In this document: positions 43,290 to 64,000 of the stretch, piece after piece | Position numbering within the stretch: position 1 is the stretch's first letter | Layout: every line of letters starts with the position of its first letter | Origin: Amorphochlora amoebiformis | Lineage: Eukaryota > Cercozoa > Chlorarachniophyceae | Assembly: GCA_054601695.1 (NCBI GenBank) | Contig: BAAHQB010000016.1 | Location: 186,001-250,000 of the forward strand | DNA: 64,000 nt | Direction of reading: 5' to 3' | Made by a program: the position numbers and the translations under genes | The notes under the pieces: model-generated | Database searches by the model: none | Told to the model about the DNA's origin: nothing | What the model saw: only the letters and a program-made list of their open reading frames with translations

Positions 43290-43493
43290 CGTTTGTATAT
43301 GTATGTATGTATATATATATATATATATCCATATATATATAGTATAATACATATTACACTACATATATATATATACAGGTATTGGTACGTCACCCCAAAA
43401 AAATTTGACTTCAATGAAGGGGGGATGCTTGTAAACGTGTCAGCTGTAATCGAGCTTGTAAAACGTTTCCTTGATCTACCCCTCCCCAAGTAG
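31649..43493 (+). CDS. GT61 (DUF563) family glycosyltransferase, type II membrane protein; 5' end unresolved
   Basis: Exons: 31649-31774, 31854-31929, 32056-32131, 32257-32343, 32680-32763, 33048-33100, 33320-33365, 33453-33493, 33772-33817, 34542-34575, 34914-34970, 35193-35283, 35375-35394, 37595-37642, 38106-38154, 38798-38829, 39230-39289, 39866-39918, 41186-41261, 42057-42104, 42567-42628, 43379-43493. All phases agree: 459 residues plus an unknown N-terminus. The first exon encodes a membrane anchor ([14 protein letters not shown]). Family features are [11 protein letters not shown], the [14 protein letters not shown] motif (GT61 consensus like NFYHFLLDVLPRL), and [18 protein letters not shown], equivalent to the conserved VGxHGAGLTNxxF donor-site region. 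The C-terminus is [14 protein letters not shown]61 enzymes (EOGT, POMGNT2, plant xylosyl- and arabinosyltransferases) work in the ER/Golgi on proteins or polysaccharides. The sugar specificity cannot be read here. Additional small exons between 35394 and 37595 are possible. Confidence 0.88.
32768..33452. repeat. Degenerate telomere-like (CCCTAA) repeats spanning GT61 introns
   Basis: Words such as CCTAATTC, AACCCTGA, CCCTAACC and AACCCTAACCC recur through introns on both sides of the exons 33048-33100 and 33320-33365 and end just at the acceptor of exon 33453. In the introns 33101-33319 and 33366-33452 the acceptor AG is itself part of a CCCTAG variant of the repeat. The block is interrupted by a (TA)n tract around 32940-33025. 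Confidence 0.8.
38175..38640. repeat. Three tandem units of about 160 bp in GT61 intron
   Basis: Units starting GTTAGCATACATATG occur at 38175, 38336 and 38495. Each contains TTTAAATGTTTAT, ACGTACATGTATAT, a short poly(A) with ATGCATA and AAAACGTATGTATCTACC, and then a (TA)n spacer. They lie between exons 38106-38154 and 38798-38829. No coding sense is evident. Confidence 0.85.
41330..41625. repeat. Diverged GC-containing minisatellite in GT61 intron
   Basis: Sequence with recurring words (GCACGACCAGCACGCACG, CACTGGGCGAA, ACAGGCCGTGATACC, CATGTTC..., TATGTCTACACAGCG) separated by TGTACATAT-like spacers. The pattern and vocabulary resemble the intron-12 minisatellite of the 2,144-aa gene (11690-12500), which suggests shared origin. 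The match is loose and was judged by eye. Confidence 0.45.
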
Positions 43494-44296
43494 TTGCCGA
43501 ATCTAGTTTTGCTTCCATGTACTGTCAACGCGCAAATCTCTCGATATTATATCACAAAAGGGAACATCTAGACTGTCACGATATATGCATGCATGAGATA
43601 TCTAGATCACTTCAGTCTAGTGTACTAGTATCGATACATACTCTAGATACTACTGGACGAAGAATCTAAGTGATCAATAACGAATATCTATAAATAACCT
43701 AGATAACTGCAATATTGAACTAGATTATGTGCTGAAGTGAGTACAATGATCGGAGTGTAGCTAGTACTAATGTAATGGTTTTCGAACAGAATCGTACTCA
43801 GGCCTATAATTTTTATTATACAATTCTGCACGGATCGGTACGTACTAGCGTAAGATCGATTACTCATCATGACACCGATAGATACAGCCTTAGATCCATA
43901 AATTTAGCGTGTGACATGGTGACTACACTCAGTCGGAAGCCTCTGGCAAACTAAAGTCGAGCTCGCTTCCGATGATTAGCAGTACTTAAGCGTTCGGCAA
44001 AGCAAATTCGCTTCGTTGCACCAGTTCAAGTCCACTTCCCTGAAGTGTGAGGCGTTAGACTTTGGGGTGCTCATAGAGGACGACATGTTCAAGAAACCTT
44101 ATCATAGACGGTTCCTATCGTTCCCCAATGAGTTCCGTCGCCCTTTTTTAAGCAGATCTGCAAGAGGGCGTGTAACGTTCAATAAATTGTACTGTGTATG
44201 CATGTGTATAAAATGTATATAATGAATAATTTTTTATTATACTTCGCGTATATATGTATATATTCATATATATATATATATAAATAAATATATATA

Positions 44297-44340
<44 letters not shown>

Positions 44341-44630
44341 CATGTATTGTGTACATGTACATATCTTACATATGTTCACATAGATTTATAATACACATAT
44401 ACAAATAAATATTCGAATGCATATGTATATATGTATATATTATATATATATAGTACATGTATTGTGTAATGTGTTCACATAGATGTATAATACACATATA
44501 CAAGTGATATTCGAATGCATGTTTATATATATGTACATATTTAATATATATTTATATAAATATATATACATATATATATATATATATATTAACATATATA
44601 TATATATACATTATATATATACACTATATG

Positions 44631-44679
<49 letters not shown>

Positions 44680-44826
44680 TTACTTAGATTTGCAACTACA
44701 CATATATGTTAAAAAAAATTGGAAATATAGGTATAATTAGTTTTCTATATCCACATGTAAATTGCGTACAAATATATATATATATATATATATATTATAA
44801 TATATATTTACATATCCATACATAAA

Positions 44827-44873
<47 letters not shown>

Positions 44874-44888
44874 GTATATACATATGTT

Positions 44889-44920
<32 letters not shown>

Positions 44921-45126
44921 GCACCTATATGTACGTATATATGCGTATAAAAATATATATGACACAGTACACATATTTATAAATATTATATATACATATA
45001 TATATATATATCATATATATATATAATATTCACTCGTACTATGATATGTATATACATATAATATCTATAAATATATATGGGTATATCACTCTTCTACTAA
45101 AGAAGAGGCTGCAACAACACATATGT

Positions 45127-45168
<42 letters not shown>

Positions 45169-45185
45169 GACATATGTATGTAGAC

Positions 45186-45224
<39 letters not shown>

Positions 45225-45355
45225 CATATATATATATATATATATTATGTAGAGATATTCTTATGGATATGTTTATAAGTAAATATCACATCATATATAT
45301 ATATATACATATATATTTATATATATATATATATATATCGTACATATATATATAT

Positions 45356-45392
<37 letters not shown>

Positions 45393-45487
45393 CTCCAAAC
45401 ACTATAACAAACCCAAACCACAAACGAACAATGAACAAACAAACAAACGAACATACAAACAAACAAACAAAGAAACGAAGGAATAAC
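43494..45487. other. Convergent intergenic spacer between GT61 and CHORD-CS genes
   Basis: Positions 43494-43900 are mixed-composition sequence with many CTAG words. A plus-strand frame at 44016-44222 (68 aa, including YHRRFLSFPNEFRRPF) has no recognised family and no clear splice partners. From 44220 onward (TA)n dominates. The last exon of the CHORD-CS gene probably lies in this region, for instance after the acceptor at about 45112, but it could not be fixed. Confidence 0.45.
45410..45480. repeat. (ACAA)n/(AAAC)n microsatellite
   Basis: About 70 bp of CAAACAAACGAACATACAAAC-type four-base repeats lie just downstream (in minus sense) of the exon 45488-45553 of the CHORD-CS gene. Confidence 0.9.
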
Positions 45488-46202
45488 CTCAAGCCTAGGC
45501 GCACTGAGCTCAACCTTACACATATGAGGGATCACAAGCCCATTCAGCTTCACCTATCAACAAAATTCTGAATATTTCGTAAACCTAACCCTAACCCTAA
45601 CCTAACCCTAACCTAACCGTAACCCTAACCCGGACCTAAACCAGGCGAAACCCTAAACCTAACCCTAACCTAACCGTAATCCTAACCCCCCTAACCGTAA
45701 CCCAGGCGAAACCCTAAACCTAACCCTAAGCCTAACCCTAACCTAACTGTAACCCTGACCTAGGGGAAACCTGGCACCGAGCCACAACCCTAACCTACCG
45801 TAACCCTAACCCTAACCCTAATCTAACCCTAACCGTAACCCTGACCTAACCGTAACCCTAACCCTAACCCTGAGCTAGGCGAAACCCTAAAGCTAAGCCT
45901 AAGCCTAATCTTGACCTAACAGTAACCCTGACCTATGCGAAACCCCAGACCTGGCCCTGAGCCTAACCCTAGCTAGGATTAAACGAAGAGAGCGAGAGAG
46001 AGGGAGAGATGTGAGGTCAGAAGCAGCATGATGAGGTAGAGTAGGAGAGAGGTTATAGGAGAGATATCGATGTAAATAATATCGCGGGGGTGATTTTATT
46101 ACCTCGATGTCATATGTGCGGCCGAGATCGTGGATGATGTGGAGCTTGAGCGTTTGTCGGGAGACATATACTTTCACACTTGTAGAATATGAGTATATAT
46201 AT

Positions 46203-46252
<50 letters not shown>

Positions 46253-46290
46253 CATATTATTGTACGCATGCATATATGCAGATATAAATA

Positions 46291-46334
<44 letters not shown>

Positions 46335-46437
46335 TATATATATATATACATGTGCTATATACATAAATGGATACATTATTTACTATGATACACACATACA
46401 TATATATATATATACATTACATGCAATGTATGTACAT

Positions 46438-46468
<31 letters not shown>

Positions 46469-46729
46469 TTATATATAGTACCATATAGCACTGGTTATAA
46501 TTTTTTTATTCATATGTGTATGAGACCTTGCAGGGTCAACTTTCTTTGCATATATGGCCAGGTAAGCTTCTGTCCCTGATCTATCGCGACAACATGTATA
46601 TATGAATGTTGTATATACATAAATTTATGTATATATATATGTATATATAATCGTATCTAATATATATATATATATATATATGTATATCATATCATATTTC
46701 ATAAAATATGTACTGATTATACATAAATT

Positions 46730-46771
<42 letters not shown>

Positions 46772-46891
46772 AATATGTCGTTGTACTCTAGAATATAAAC
46801 AGTTATATTCATATATAACATACTGTATGTGCATATGTGCTACATACATGCATATTTATATATATATATATATGTGTATATATATACAGTA

Positions 46892-46931
<40 letters not shown>

Positions 46932-47575
46932 TGTTTAAGAACACATACATGCATACATATCTGTATATCGCATAGATAATCGTGAGTATATACATAAAGT
47001 ATGTATGTGTAATACTCCATCATATCATATCGTGGTGTATGCTTGCCAACTTGCACCGTCTTTTCCTCCTAATACATTTACATATTTATATGTATACTTA
47101 TTGGTATATAATATGAAAGTATATATTAGCAGTCTCCATCGGCTTCTCTCCTCTCTTCCTCCCTCTCACTACGCTCCCCTTTCTCTTCCTCTTTCTCTCC
47201 TGTTTTTTCCCGCCCCAGCATCTAGATATCGTTCACTTTTGTTAGTTTCCTTAATGTACTATAATTTATTAAAGTATGTGTAGAAATAAATTATATTTCA
47301 GTGTGTAAATGTGTATCCATCCATATATGCATACACTTGTGTATATGTACACGTGTAATATACATATATATACATACATACATATACACACATACATAAT
47401 GTTGTTTTTGTTAGATAAAATACACACATATATATCTATATATATATATATATATATATATCCATTCACAATTGATAAATGCACACAACACGTACATATT
47501 GTCATATACCTGCATATATATATATATATATATTATATATGTGTATACACCTATATATATATGCATCATATGGTA

Positions 47576-47629
<54 letters not shown>

Positions 47630-47994
47630 ATATATATATATATATATTTGTTGATGCTATAAATTATTAAGTTCAAAAACGATATGTGTCCACACACACA
47701 TATGTACATGTAGTACACATAACATATAAATACACATTGATTTTATATGTAAATACATACCGTGTAGGTGCACCGTCCTGTCGCACAGCCTGGGGTACTC
47801 AGAAATTCAACAAAGTTGATCGTTCTCTGCATATTATATAAATATATATATATATATATATATCTATTTATATATTATAACTATATGTTACAAGATATGA
47901 TATTACCCTCCTGCAACACGACCAATACTTCTCGCCCTGATATTCGCATATGTAAAATAAATACTCGTGATATGCATAAATTATAATATATATT

Positions 47995-48037
<43 letters not shown>

Positions 48038-48054
48038 CGTATCTACACACCCAA

Positions 48055-48101
<47 letters not shown>

Positions 48102-48296
48102 GCATATATATACATACTTAAATGTATAACAATAATGTTTATGCTATTACATATGTACATTGATAGGGGTTTCTGAGTTTATATACATATATTTTAGATA
48201 CATTTACTCCTGTATCTATGTACATTTACACATATAACATGGATCGTAACCTCGTGGAAAACCGGGCCCCCAGGGTGATACTTGCATCTCATCTTC

Positions 48297-48332
<36 letters not shown>

Positions 48333-48348
48333 TAATGTATGTAACATA

Positions 48349-48379
<31 letters not shown>

Positions 48380-48425
48380 TATATATATATATATATATGT
48401 ACATAAGTGCATACATAACTATTGG

Positions 48426-48459
<34 letters not shown>

Positions 48460-48567
48460 GTATACAATATCATTTACGTCTCAGTATACACAAATATGTG
48501 TATATAAATTGTGTAGTAATACGTAAGATATAGCATATACATACATACATACATACATATGTACATT

Positions 48568-48611
<44 letters not shown>

Positions 48612-48661
48612 CATATATATATATATATATAGTGTATATATATATGTAATATTGTACATGC

Positions 48662-48693
<32 letters not shown>

Positions 48694-48808
48694 ATAAGTA
48701 TATGTATCTGTGCACTTATGTCCATATAAATGTATCTACATTCTAAATATATGTATGTGTATATATATTGTACATATATATATATATATATATATGTGCC
48801 TATATACG

Positions 48809-48857
<49 letters not shown>

Positions 48858-48909
48858 GTGTGTATGAATATATTGTGAGTCTATTTATATATGTACAGAT
48901 ACATAAAGA

Positions 48910-48962
<53 letters not shown>

Positions 48963-49267
48963 GTATATTTACATAAACATACGTACATAACATACACACA
49001 CATATACATATATATTTATGTATGTGTACATATATGCATAATATATATATATATATACATATGTATGTATGTATATATATATATGTATATATATATTTAT
49101 ATATTTAAATACATATATATATATATATATAATATATATATATATATGTGTCTACTTTAATGTATATAATATTTAATGTATGTAATATGTTTATATACAT
49201 TTTTTCGAAAATATGACCAACTTACAAATTCTACAACTACATGTACAAAAATATGTGATATTTACAT

Positions 49268-49320
<53 letters not shown>

Positions 49321-49331
49321 TATCTACATAC

Positions 49332-49396
<65 letters not shown>

Positions 49397-50093
49397 AAAT
49401 GTATATGTATTTACATATATATATATATATACCTAAGTTCATATTTCTGTGTACATATTGATAATATACATCTATGTACCTTCATATATCTAAGGATGTA
49501 TACATACATTAATTTTTAAATTGTATGCATATATTTTCGTACATACATACATACATACTTACATATACACCTCTCTGGCCCTTGGTATTTGTGATTACAC
49601 CCGTGATGCTTGCACTGTACATACGAATATATATATATATTATATATCTGCACATATGTATTTATATATATATAAATTTATATATGCACGTTTATATGAT
49701 AACTTGTGTTTTTTTATATTTGTGTATGTACTAAATTTATACGCGTATATAACTAGGATAAATGGATCGAGAGGGATTTGTAAACAAAAAGAGGTAGGGA
49801 TAGGGTTAGCTGGATGTGTGGAGAGGAGAGTGGAAAGGGATACAAGAAGGATCAGGTCAGAAAAGATATATTTATTCATCTGGATGAACTATTTTTACAT
49901 ATGTTTATATAAAAATACATATAGATACACATACATACATGTAAATATATATTTTTATATATCTCTCTAGCCTAACTCCCAACGTAAACCTAACCCTAAA
50001 CCTTAACCTAACCCTTACCCTAACCTAGCTCTCGAACCTAACAAACCTTATGACCTTGGTTCCAATCTTGATCTCCCCATCCGCCACGGATCG
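45488..50093 (-). CDS. CHORD and CS domain co-chaperone (CHORDC1/RAR1-like), both ends incomplete
   Basis: Exons in transcript order: 50055-50093 (or longer), 49571-49614, 48251-48287, 47907-47936, 47761-47826, about 46994-47068, 46527-46575, 46103-46178, 45488-45553. The joined product reads [59 protein letters not shown]: a complete zinc-binding CHORD with its Cys/His ligands, closest in order to the second CHORD of animal CHORDC1. The CS (p23-like) domain follows in pieces: [45 protein letters not shown]. Known relatives bind HSP90 and SGT1 in the cytosol. The exon near 47.0 kb does not join in phase to its neighbour, and the first and last exons are missing, so a small exon or a different boundary is expected there. 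Telomere-like repeats fill two introns. Confidence 0.85.
45576..45975. repeat. Interstitial telomere-like array (CCCTAAC units)
   Basis: About 400 bp of CCTAACCCTAACC with variants (CCGTAACC, AGGCGAAACCCTAAACC, CCCTGACC) on the plus strand, equivalent to TTAGGG-type repeats on the other strand. It lies within the intron between exons 46103-46178 and 45488-45553 of the CHORD-CS gene. A secondary unit with GCGAAACCCTAAACC recurs several times, so the array evolved by higher-order duplication. Confidence 0.93.
49975..50045. repeat. Short telomere-like patch
   Basis: CCTAACTCCCAACGTAAACCTAACCCTAAACC-type sequence of about 70 bp lies in the intron just downstream (minus sense) of the exon at 50055 of the CHORD-CS gene. 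Confidence 0.8.
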
Positions 50094-50193
50094 CTCCCCC
50101 CCGGCGTTAATCATACTACCTCCTTCCTCATTTACAGCCTGACGGCAGGATTATAATTACACACACATATATTTATATATATATATATATATA

Positions 50194-50250
<57 letters not shown>

Positions 50251-50338
50251 GATATATGCACATTGTATGCATTTAATTTTTGGCAATGTTTATATTTGGG
50301 TATTTGCATGTATACATATATATAATATATACATATGT

Positions 50339-50436
<98 letters not shown>

Positions 50437-50878
50437 ATATATGAAGACGACTCTGATGTATGCATGCATGTATTTATATTTTGTACGTACGTACTGTATA
50501 AATATAGCAACATATAATTTATATATACATGTATAGATATGTAGATATATTATACATACATATTATGTATATATATATATATATAAATTATATAAATACG
50601 ATATTATATGTATATTATTTACATAATATAACACATATATAGTGTTCTTAATATATATCTAAAGTACATCCTTGAAAGAATGTCTTCACCTGTTGGTATG
50701 ATTTTCTCGCCTCCGGAGTAACATATATCTGATTACACATACCAAACACACATGGAGGTTTTCAGAAAGAAACAAGAACAATATCTTTACTTCCGATACC
50801 AACACATGTAGATGTCCCAAAGTAGCCACAAAGAAATTTATACCTCGCTCGCTCTACCCAGATATACCTCCACTCTCC

Positions 50879-51618
50879 TTAAATCTTATTTTGATATTCA
50901 TATACCTTGACAGGCATCTCCACGTCCTCATAAAAGGGATCCTTCCTGCCGGTCCCGCGCTCGTCCGGATTGCCGTGTTGGGGGGGCCCTTTGGAAGAAC
51001 GCTGCGGTGGAGTTTCGTGGTAGTAATATGCGTCGTTGGATTGAGTGGGAGCTTCGTGTCGGGGGGGGGGCCGGTAGTCCACTGGGGGGGCGGAATGGCC
51101 TCCCGCGTTGCGATCGAGGATCCCCTGTATCATTGCTTGCAGACCCGGCTTGGATGGCATGCCAGATTCTCTGGTCAAGAATTCTAGAACCTGACATATT
51201 TAAGGAGGTTAGGAGGTGGACGGTGTTGGCACGGCTTGGTGGCAAGATCGTGTCATCGTAAGTCTGCCGTAATTCTTTTGATATCCAGAGCCATAGGGCA
51301 AAAGGTTCGAGGCCCATTGACCAAATATGATTTAATCGCAGGGTATGGACTTACCGTATCCAAGACGAGTGCAGGGTTGTTTCCATGAGAGCGTAGCATC
51401 GTCGCCAAGCCTTCGTCGTACATCCCGCGGAAAGGGTTATGCTTTTTATTCGACCCCCCACGTAGCCTCATCCATTTTTCGCCCCAGAATCTCGACCTCA
51501 TGGTCGTCCCCGGTCTTTTTAAAATTCCATGACGAAGCGGCGAGGGATTGAATAGTCCCTGGGTGAGACAGATGGCACAAGAGAGGACAGCCAAGATCCA
51601 CGCGTCCTTTATCGCCAT
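50879..51618 (-). CDS. Unrecognised protein with signal peptide, probably plastid- or ER-directed
   Basis: Exons 51355-51618 and 50879-51190 join in phase 0 across an intron with a GTAAGT donor, giving 191 aa. Residues 1-22 are a signal peptide (AWILAVLSCAICLTQ), followed by a Pro/Arg/Lys-rich stretch (about 23-60) that could be a transit peptide. The middle part (GLATMLRSHGNNPALVLDT and VLEFLTRESGMPSKPGLQAMIQGILDRN) is helical. The C-terminal third is Pro/His/Gln/Arg-rich with YYYHETPPQRSS and ends DPFYEDVEMPVKVYEYQNKI. I do not recognise a family. The terminal GTATATG after PVK is a good donor, so splicing onward, possibly to exon 50093 of the CHORD gene, cannot be excluded. The start chosen is the Met that opens the signal peptide; the in-frame Met at 51771 would hide it. 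It is divergent from plastid uS9. Confidence 0.7.
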
Positions 51619-51770
51619 CGGAGACTGAGGGATTAAATCCGGGATCCCCGATACATGGACTAAGAGATTTCCGGATATTCCAACGGGTGACCCCCCGGTA
51701 GTATCCGAGCCTGCGGCGGTATATTTTGGAAGTGTGGGTCTCTCGGCCTTACCTTTCGCCGCTGCCTGCA
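51619..51770. promoter_or_regulatory. Short divergent promoter region of the signal-peptide protein and plastid uS9
   Basis: 152 bp separate the two start codons. No TATA box or clear repeated word was seen. The sequence contains GGAAGTGTGGG and CGCCGCTGCCTGCAATG next to the uS9 start. The shared upstream region of two genes with plastid-type leaders could allow joint expression (inference). Confidence 0.4.
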
Positions 51771-52623
51771 ATGCGAACCCACACGCTTCTGGCGGTTATT
51801 AGCGCCCTCGGAGCTGTCCTATTCGTGGCCAGCTTGACCAGATCTGGTATTCGCATGACTGATTATCTTTTTTAAGGGGTCTGATTCCGATATACGCGCA
51901 GGTCTTGCTACCCCCATCGCCACCCGCGGTCGTGTGGCCCCTTCAGGATTTATTAGACCGTCCACCGGGCGCATTACCCGTGTTAACTCGGCTGTTCTAG
52001 ATGCTCCTGTTCGCCGGGAGGCACTGGCAACTGCCAAGGGGGGACGCAAAACCGCTCACGCCAAGTGCGCCGTGTTTCCGGGGTCCGGACAGATTAAGAT
52101 TAACGACAAGGTGTGTGCAGCTGACACGATACGATACTCCTGACCCACCTATAATGCATATACGATAAATTTGCGACCTGAAAATGCACAAATCGCGGCG
52201 AGGGCTGTGTTGTTTTCATTCCCACACCTAGGACGTGTTTTCCACATACGCCACAATCTTGCACTCTTGCCTGTGTCTAATATCTTATTTCTATCTCAGG
52301 AAGTGAGCGATTATTTCAAGCACAACCTTCCTGCCTACATGGAGATGTACCAGCTTCTATATCTACTAGGGCTTCACTCCGAACACGATGTAGAGTTCAG
52401 GGTTGACGGTGGAGGTATGACCGGCCAGAAGGACGCTCTCAAGCTCGCCGCGGCTCGTCTGCTTCTCAAGGAAGACTTTCCCCTCTCGTCGGCTCTCCCC
52501 AAGGACCAGCTCAAGGCCATGCTCAAAGAGAAAGGGCTACTCACCCGTGACGCTCGCAGAAAAGAGCGCAAAAAGTACGGTCTCAAGAAGGCCCGTAAAG
52601 CTCCCCAGTTCTCCAAACGTTAA
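51771..52623 (+). CDS. rps9: Plastid ribosomal protein uS9 with bipartite targeting peptide
   Basis: Exons 51771-51846, 51902-52110 and 52300-52623 join in phase to 202 aa. Residues 1-25 form a signal peptide ([17 protein letters not shown]) and residues 26-70 a basic transit-peptide-like stretch. The S9 domain begins near 75 with [20 protein letters not shown], continues with [17 protein letters not shown] and the [19 protein letters not shown] region that corresponds to bacterial GGGxxGQAxAIRxGIARAL, and ends [27 protein letters not shown], the universal S9 C-terminal tail whose last Lys-Arg reaches the ribosomal P site. It replaces the plastid-encoded gene of many algae. The first intron is 55 nt; neither intron has a long TA tract. 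Confidence 0.95.
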
Positions 52624-53730
52624 GGAAAACTTGGAGGAATACTATCTATGGATTTGGAGAGTTCCTCATCTTGCTGGTTGTCGTGGACCCGGTTGGTGTA
52701 GGGTTTGCCTTTTGTCACGGTAGTGCTGGTATTCGCGACATGTACGTATTGCAAATTTTTATTTGAAAAATGTGCATAATTAAATTTCTTTTCTGCGCGG
52801 TCAAACCGATATGATCCTACTCATGTTTCAGCGGATGTACGAATCATTATTATCTAGATTATATTACTTTCCGACCTAGCTAGCTAGACGCGGCGTTCTA
52901 GATCTGCTGGCTGAACTCTAGGTAACATGCGCACTTAATCGTGCTCCGTGTGGATAACGGACATTGAGTGCATACTGAAATTATAGAGTTATGACAAATT
53001 AATAGAGTATTTACTAGATTAGACTGAGTACACCCACTACTTTCAGTGACTATTCCCTTTAATTACGAATATGAAAACTTACCAGACTTAGGCTGCATAT
53101 GACAAATATATTAACTAGTTAACAGTTACTTAACACTAACTAGACTAACTGTACTAGTAGTGTGACGCGTGCTGGTTACATTGAAATTTGATAGACACTG
53201 TGGATTCTCCACGTGCACGACACAGTCGACGAGACCGTGACGGCGAATGATGATATTTAAACTTAATAGCTCATTGACGACGATAATTTTTAGAACAGAG
53301 TGTCTTGCTAGGAATAATATTTTTTTTATCTAGATTATCCGCGCGGTCTGGATAACTGTGGTCTAGGTGACTTGAAGTCACTGGGTCTTTGATACTAATG
53401 AGGTATCAACAGGCAAGTCTACCACGTTGGAACCGGTTGGTTTAGCTGGATATATGAACAAGAATCAAAATATGAAGTATTCAACGCTTACCCTAACCTT
53501 TACCCTAATATATACATGTACTGTGTATATACACGCACATATATCATATATATATATACACACACAATATATATATATATATATATATCATACACATATA
53601 CACACATATACATACACACATATATATATTTATATATATTTACATACATAAACGAACAAAGCCACATTCATATTATATATACACACACACATACATACAC
53701 ATATACATATATCATATACATACATGTATA

Positions 53731-53783
<53 letters not shown>

Positions 53784-53887
53784 CATCAGATGTTATATCC
53801 ATTGCAAACGTAAATGAGTATGTCCATGTACACACTAACACATAACGCGTCTACATCACACCTTTTCCTGGCCCGTGCCTGGGTGGT
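52624..53887. other. Convergent intergenic spacer between uS9 and the glucan synthase gene
   Basis: From 52840 to about 53360 the sequence has many CTAG and TCTAGA words and no long (TA)n. A short telomere-like word (CTTACCCTAACC) occurs at 53488, then (TA)n and TACACAC repeats from 53510 to 53800. No exon-like island was seen until the last exon of the leftward GT48 gene. Confidence 0.5.

Positions 53888-64000
<10,113 letters not shown>

Noticed and set aside
44016-44222. 68-aa plus-strand frame in the GT61/CHORD spacer
   Set aside because: It has no recognisable domain or splice partners and ends in repeat sequence; kept only as a note in the spacer entry.
49780-49870. Purine-rich plus-strand frame near 49.8 kb (ending in ARG-rich peptide)
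   Set aside because: It lies in a CHORD-CS gene intron on the opposite strand, is strand-biased GA sequence, and has no start or partner exon.
53851-53887. Alternative last-exon reading of the glucan synthase ending at 53851
   Set aside because: That frame (ending GPGKGVM) looked plausible alone, but phase from the 31 upstream exons places the stop at 53888.

Overview
This is nuclear DNA from a eukaryotic alga with a complex (secondary or later) plastid. Every gene with more than one exon is cut by GT-AG introns. Two nuclear genes for bacterial-type plastid proteins, YbaB/EbfC and ribosomal protein uS9, start with an ER-type signal peptide followed by a basic, Ser/Arg-rich leader, which is the bipartite signal of plastids with four (or three) membranes. 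A 1,3-beta-glucan synthase, a GT61 glycosyltransferase and several housekeeping genes fit an alga. The sequence does not settle the lineage (ochrophyte, haptophyte, chlorarachniophyte or another). Telomere-like CCCTAA units lie inside several introns.

The most striking property is the introns. Almost every long intron carries one or more (TA)n tracts, often 40-150 bp, plus TG/CA and ATAC variants, so that half or more of the window is simple sequence. The Tyr/Ile-rich open frames this creates are not genes. Exons are islands of normal composition, many only 20-90 nt long. I rebuilt genes by joining islands through consensus splice sites and checking codon phase; exon lists are in the entries.

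Layout: 480-1025 (-) plastid YbaB/EbfC; 1298-16752 (+) a 17-exon gene for a 2,144-aa low-complexity protein with one PDZ-like domain and an RS-like stretch; 18630-27622 (-) an MSI1/RbAp46/48-type WD40 histone chaperone; 29978-31204 (-) translation initiation factor eIF3 subunit j; about 31.2/31.6-43.5 kb (+) a GT61 (DUF563) glycosyltransferase with an N-terminal membrane anchor; 45.5-50.1 kb (-) a CHORD plus CS-domain co-chaperone; 50879-51618 (-) an unrecognised protein with a signal peptide; 51771-52623 (+) plastid uS9; 53888 to beyond 64000 (-) the C-terminal 763 residues of a GT48 1,3-beta-glucan (callose-type) synthase in 32 exons.

There is no operon logic. Genes are independent, with divergent pairs sharing short upstream regions (1026-1297, about 31205-31648, 51619-51770) and convergent pairs separated by CTAG-rich, TA-poor spacers. 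The two glycan enzymes (GT61 and GT48) are the only obvious functional theme, namely wall, storage or secreted polysaccharide synthesis. No virus, transposon open reading frame, CRISPR array, rRNA or convincing tRNA was found.
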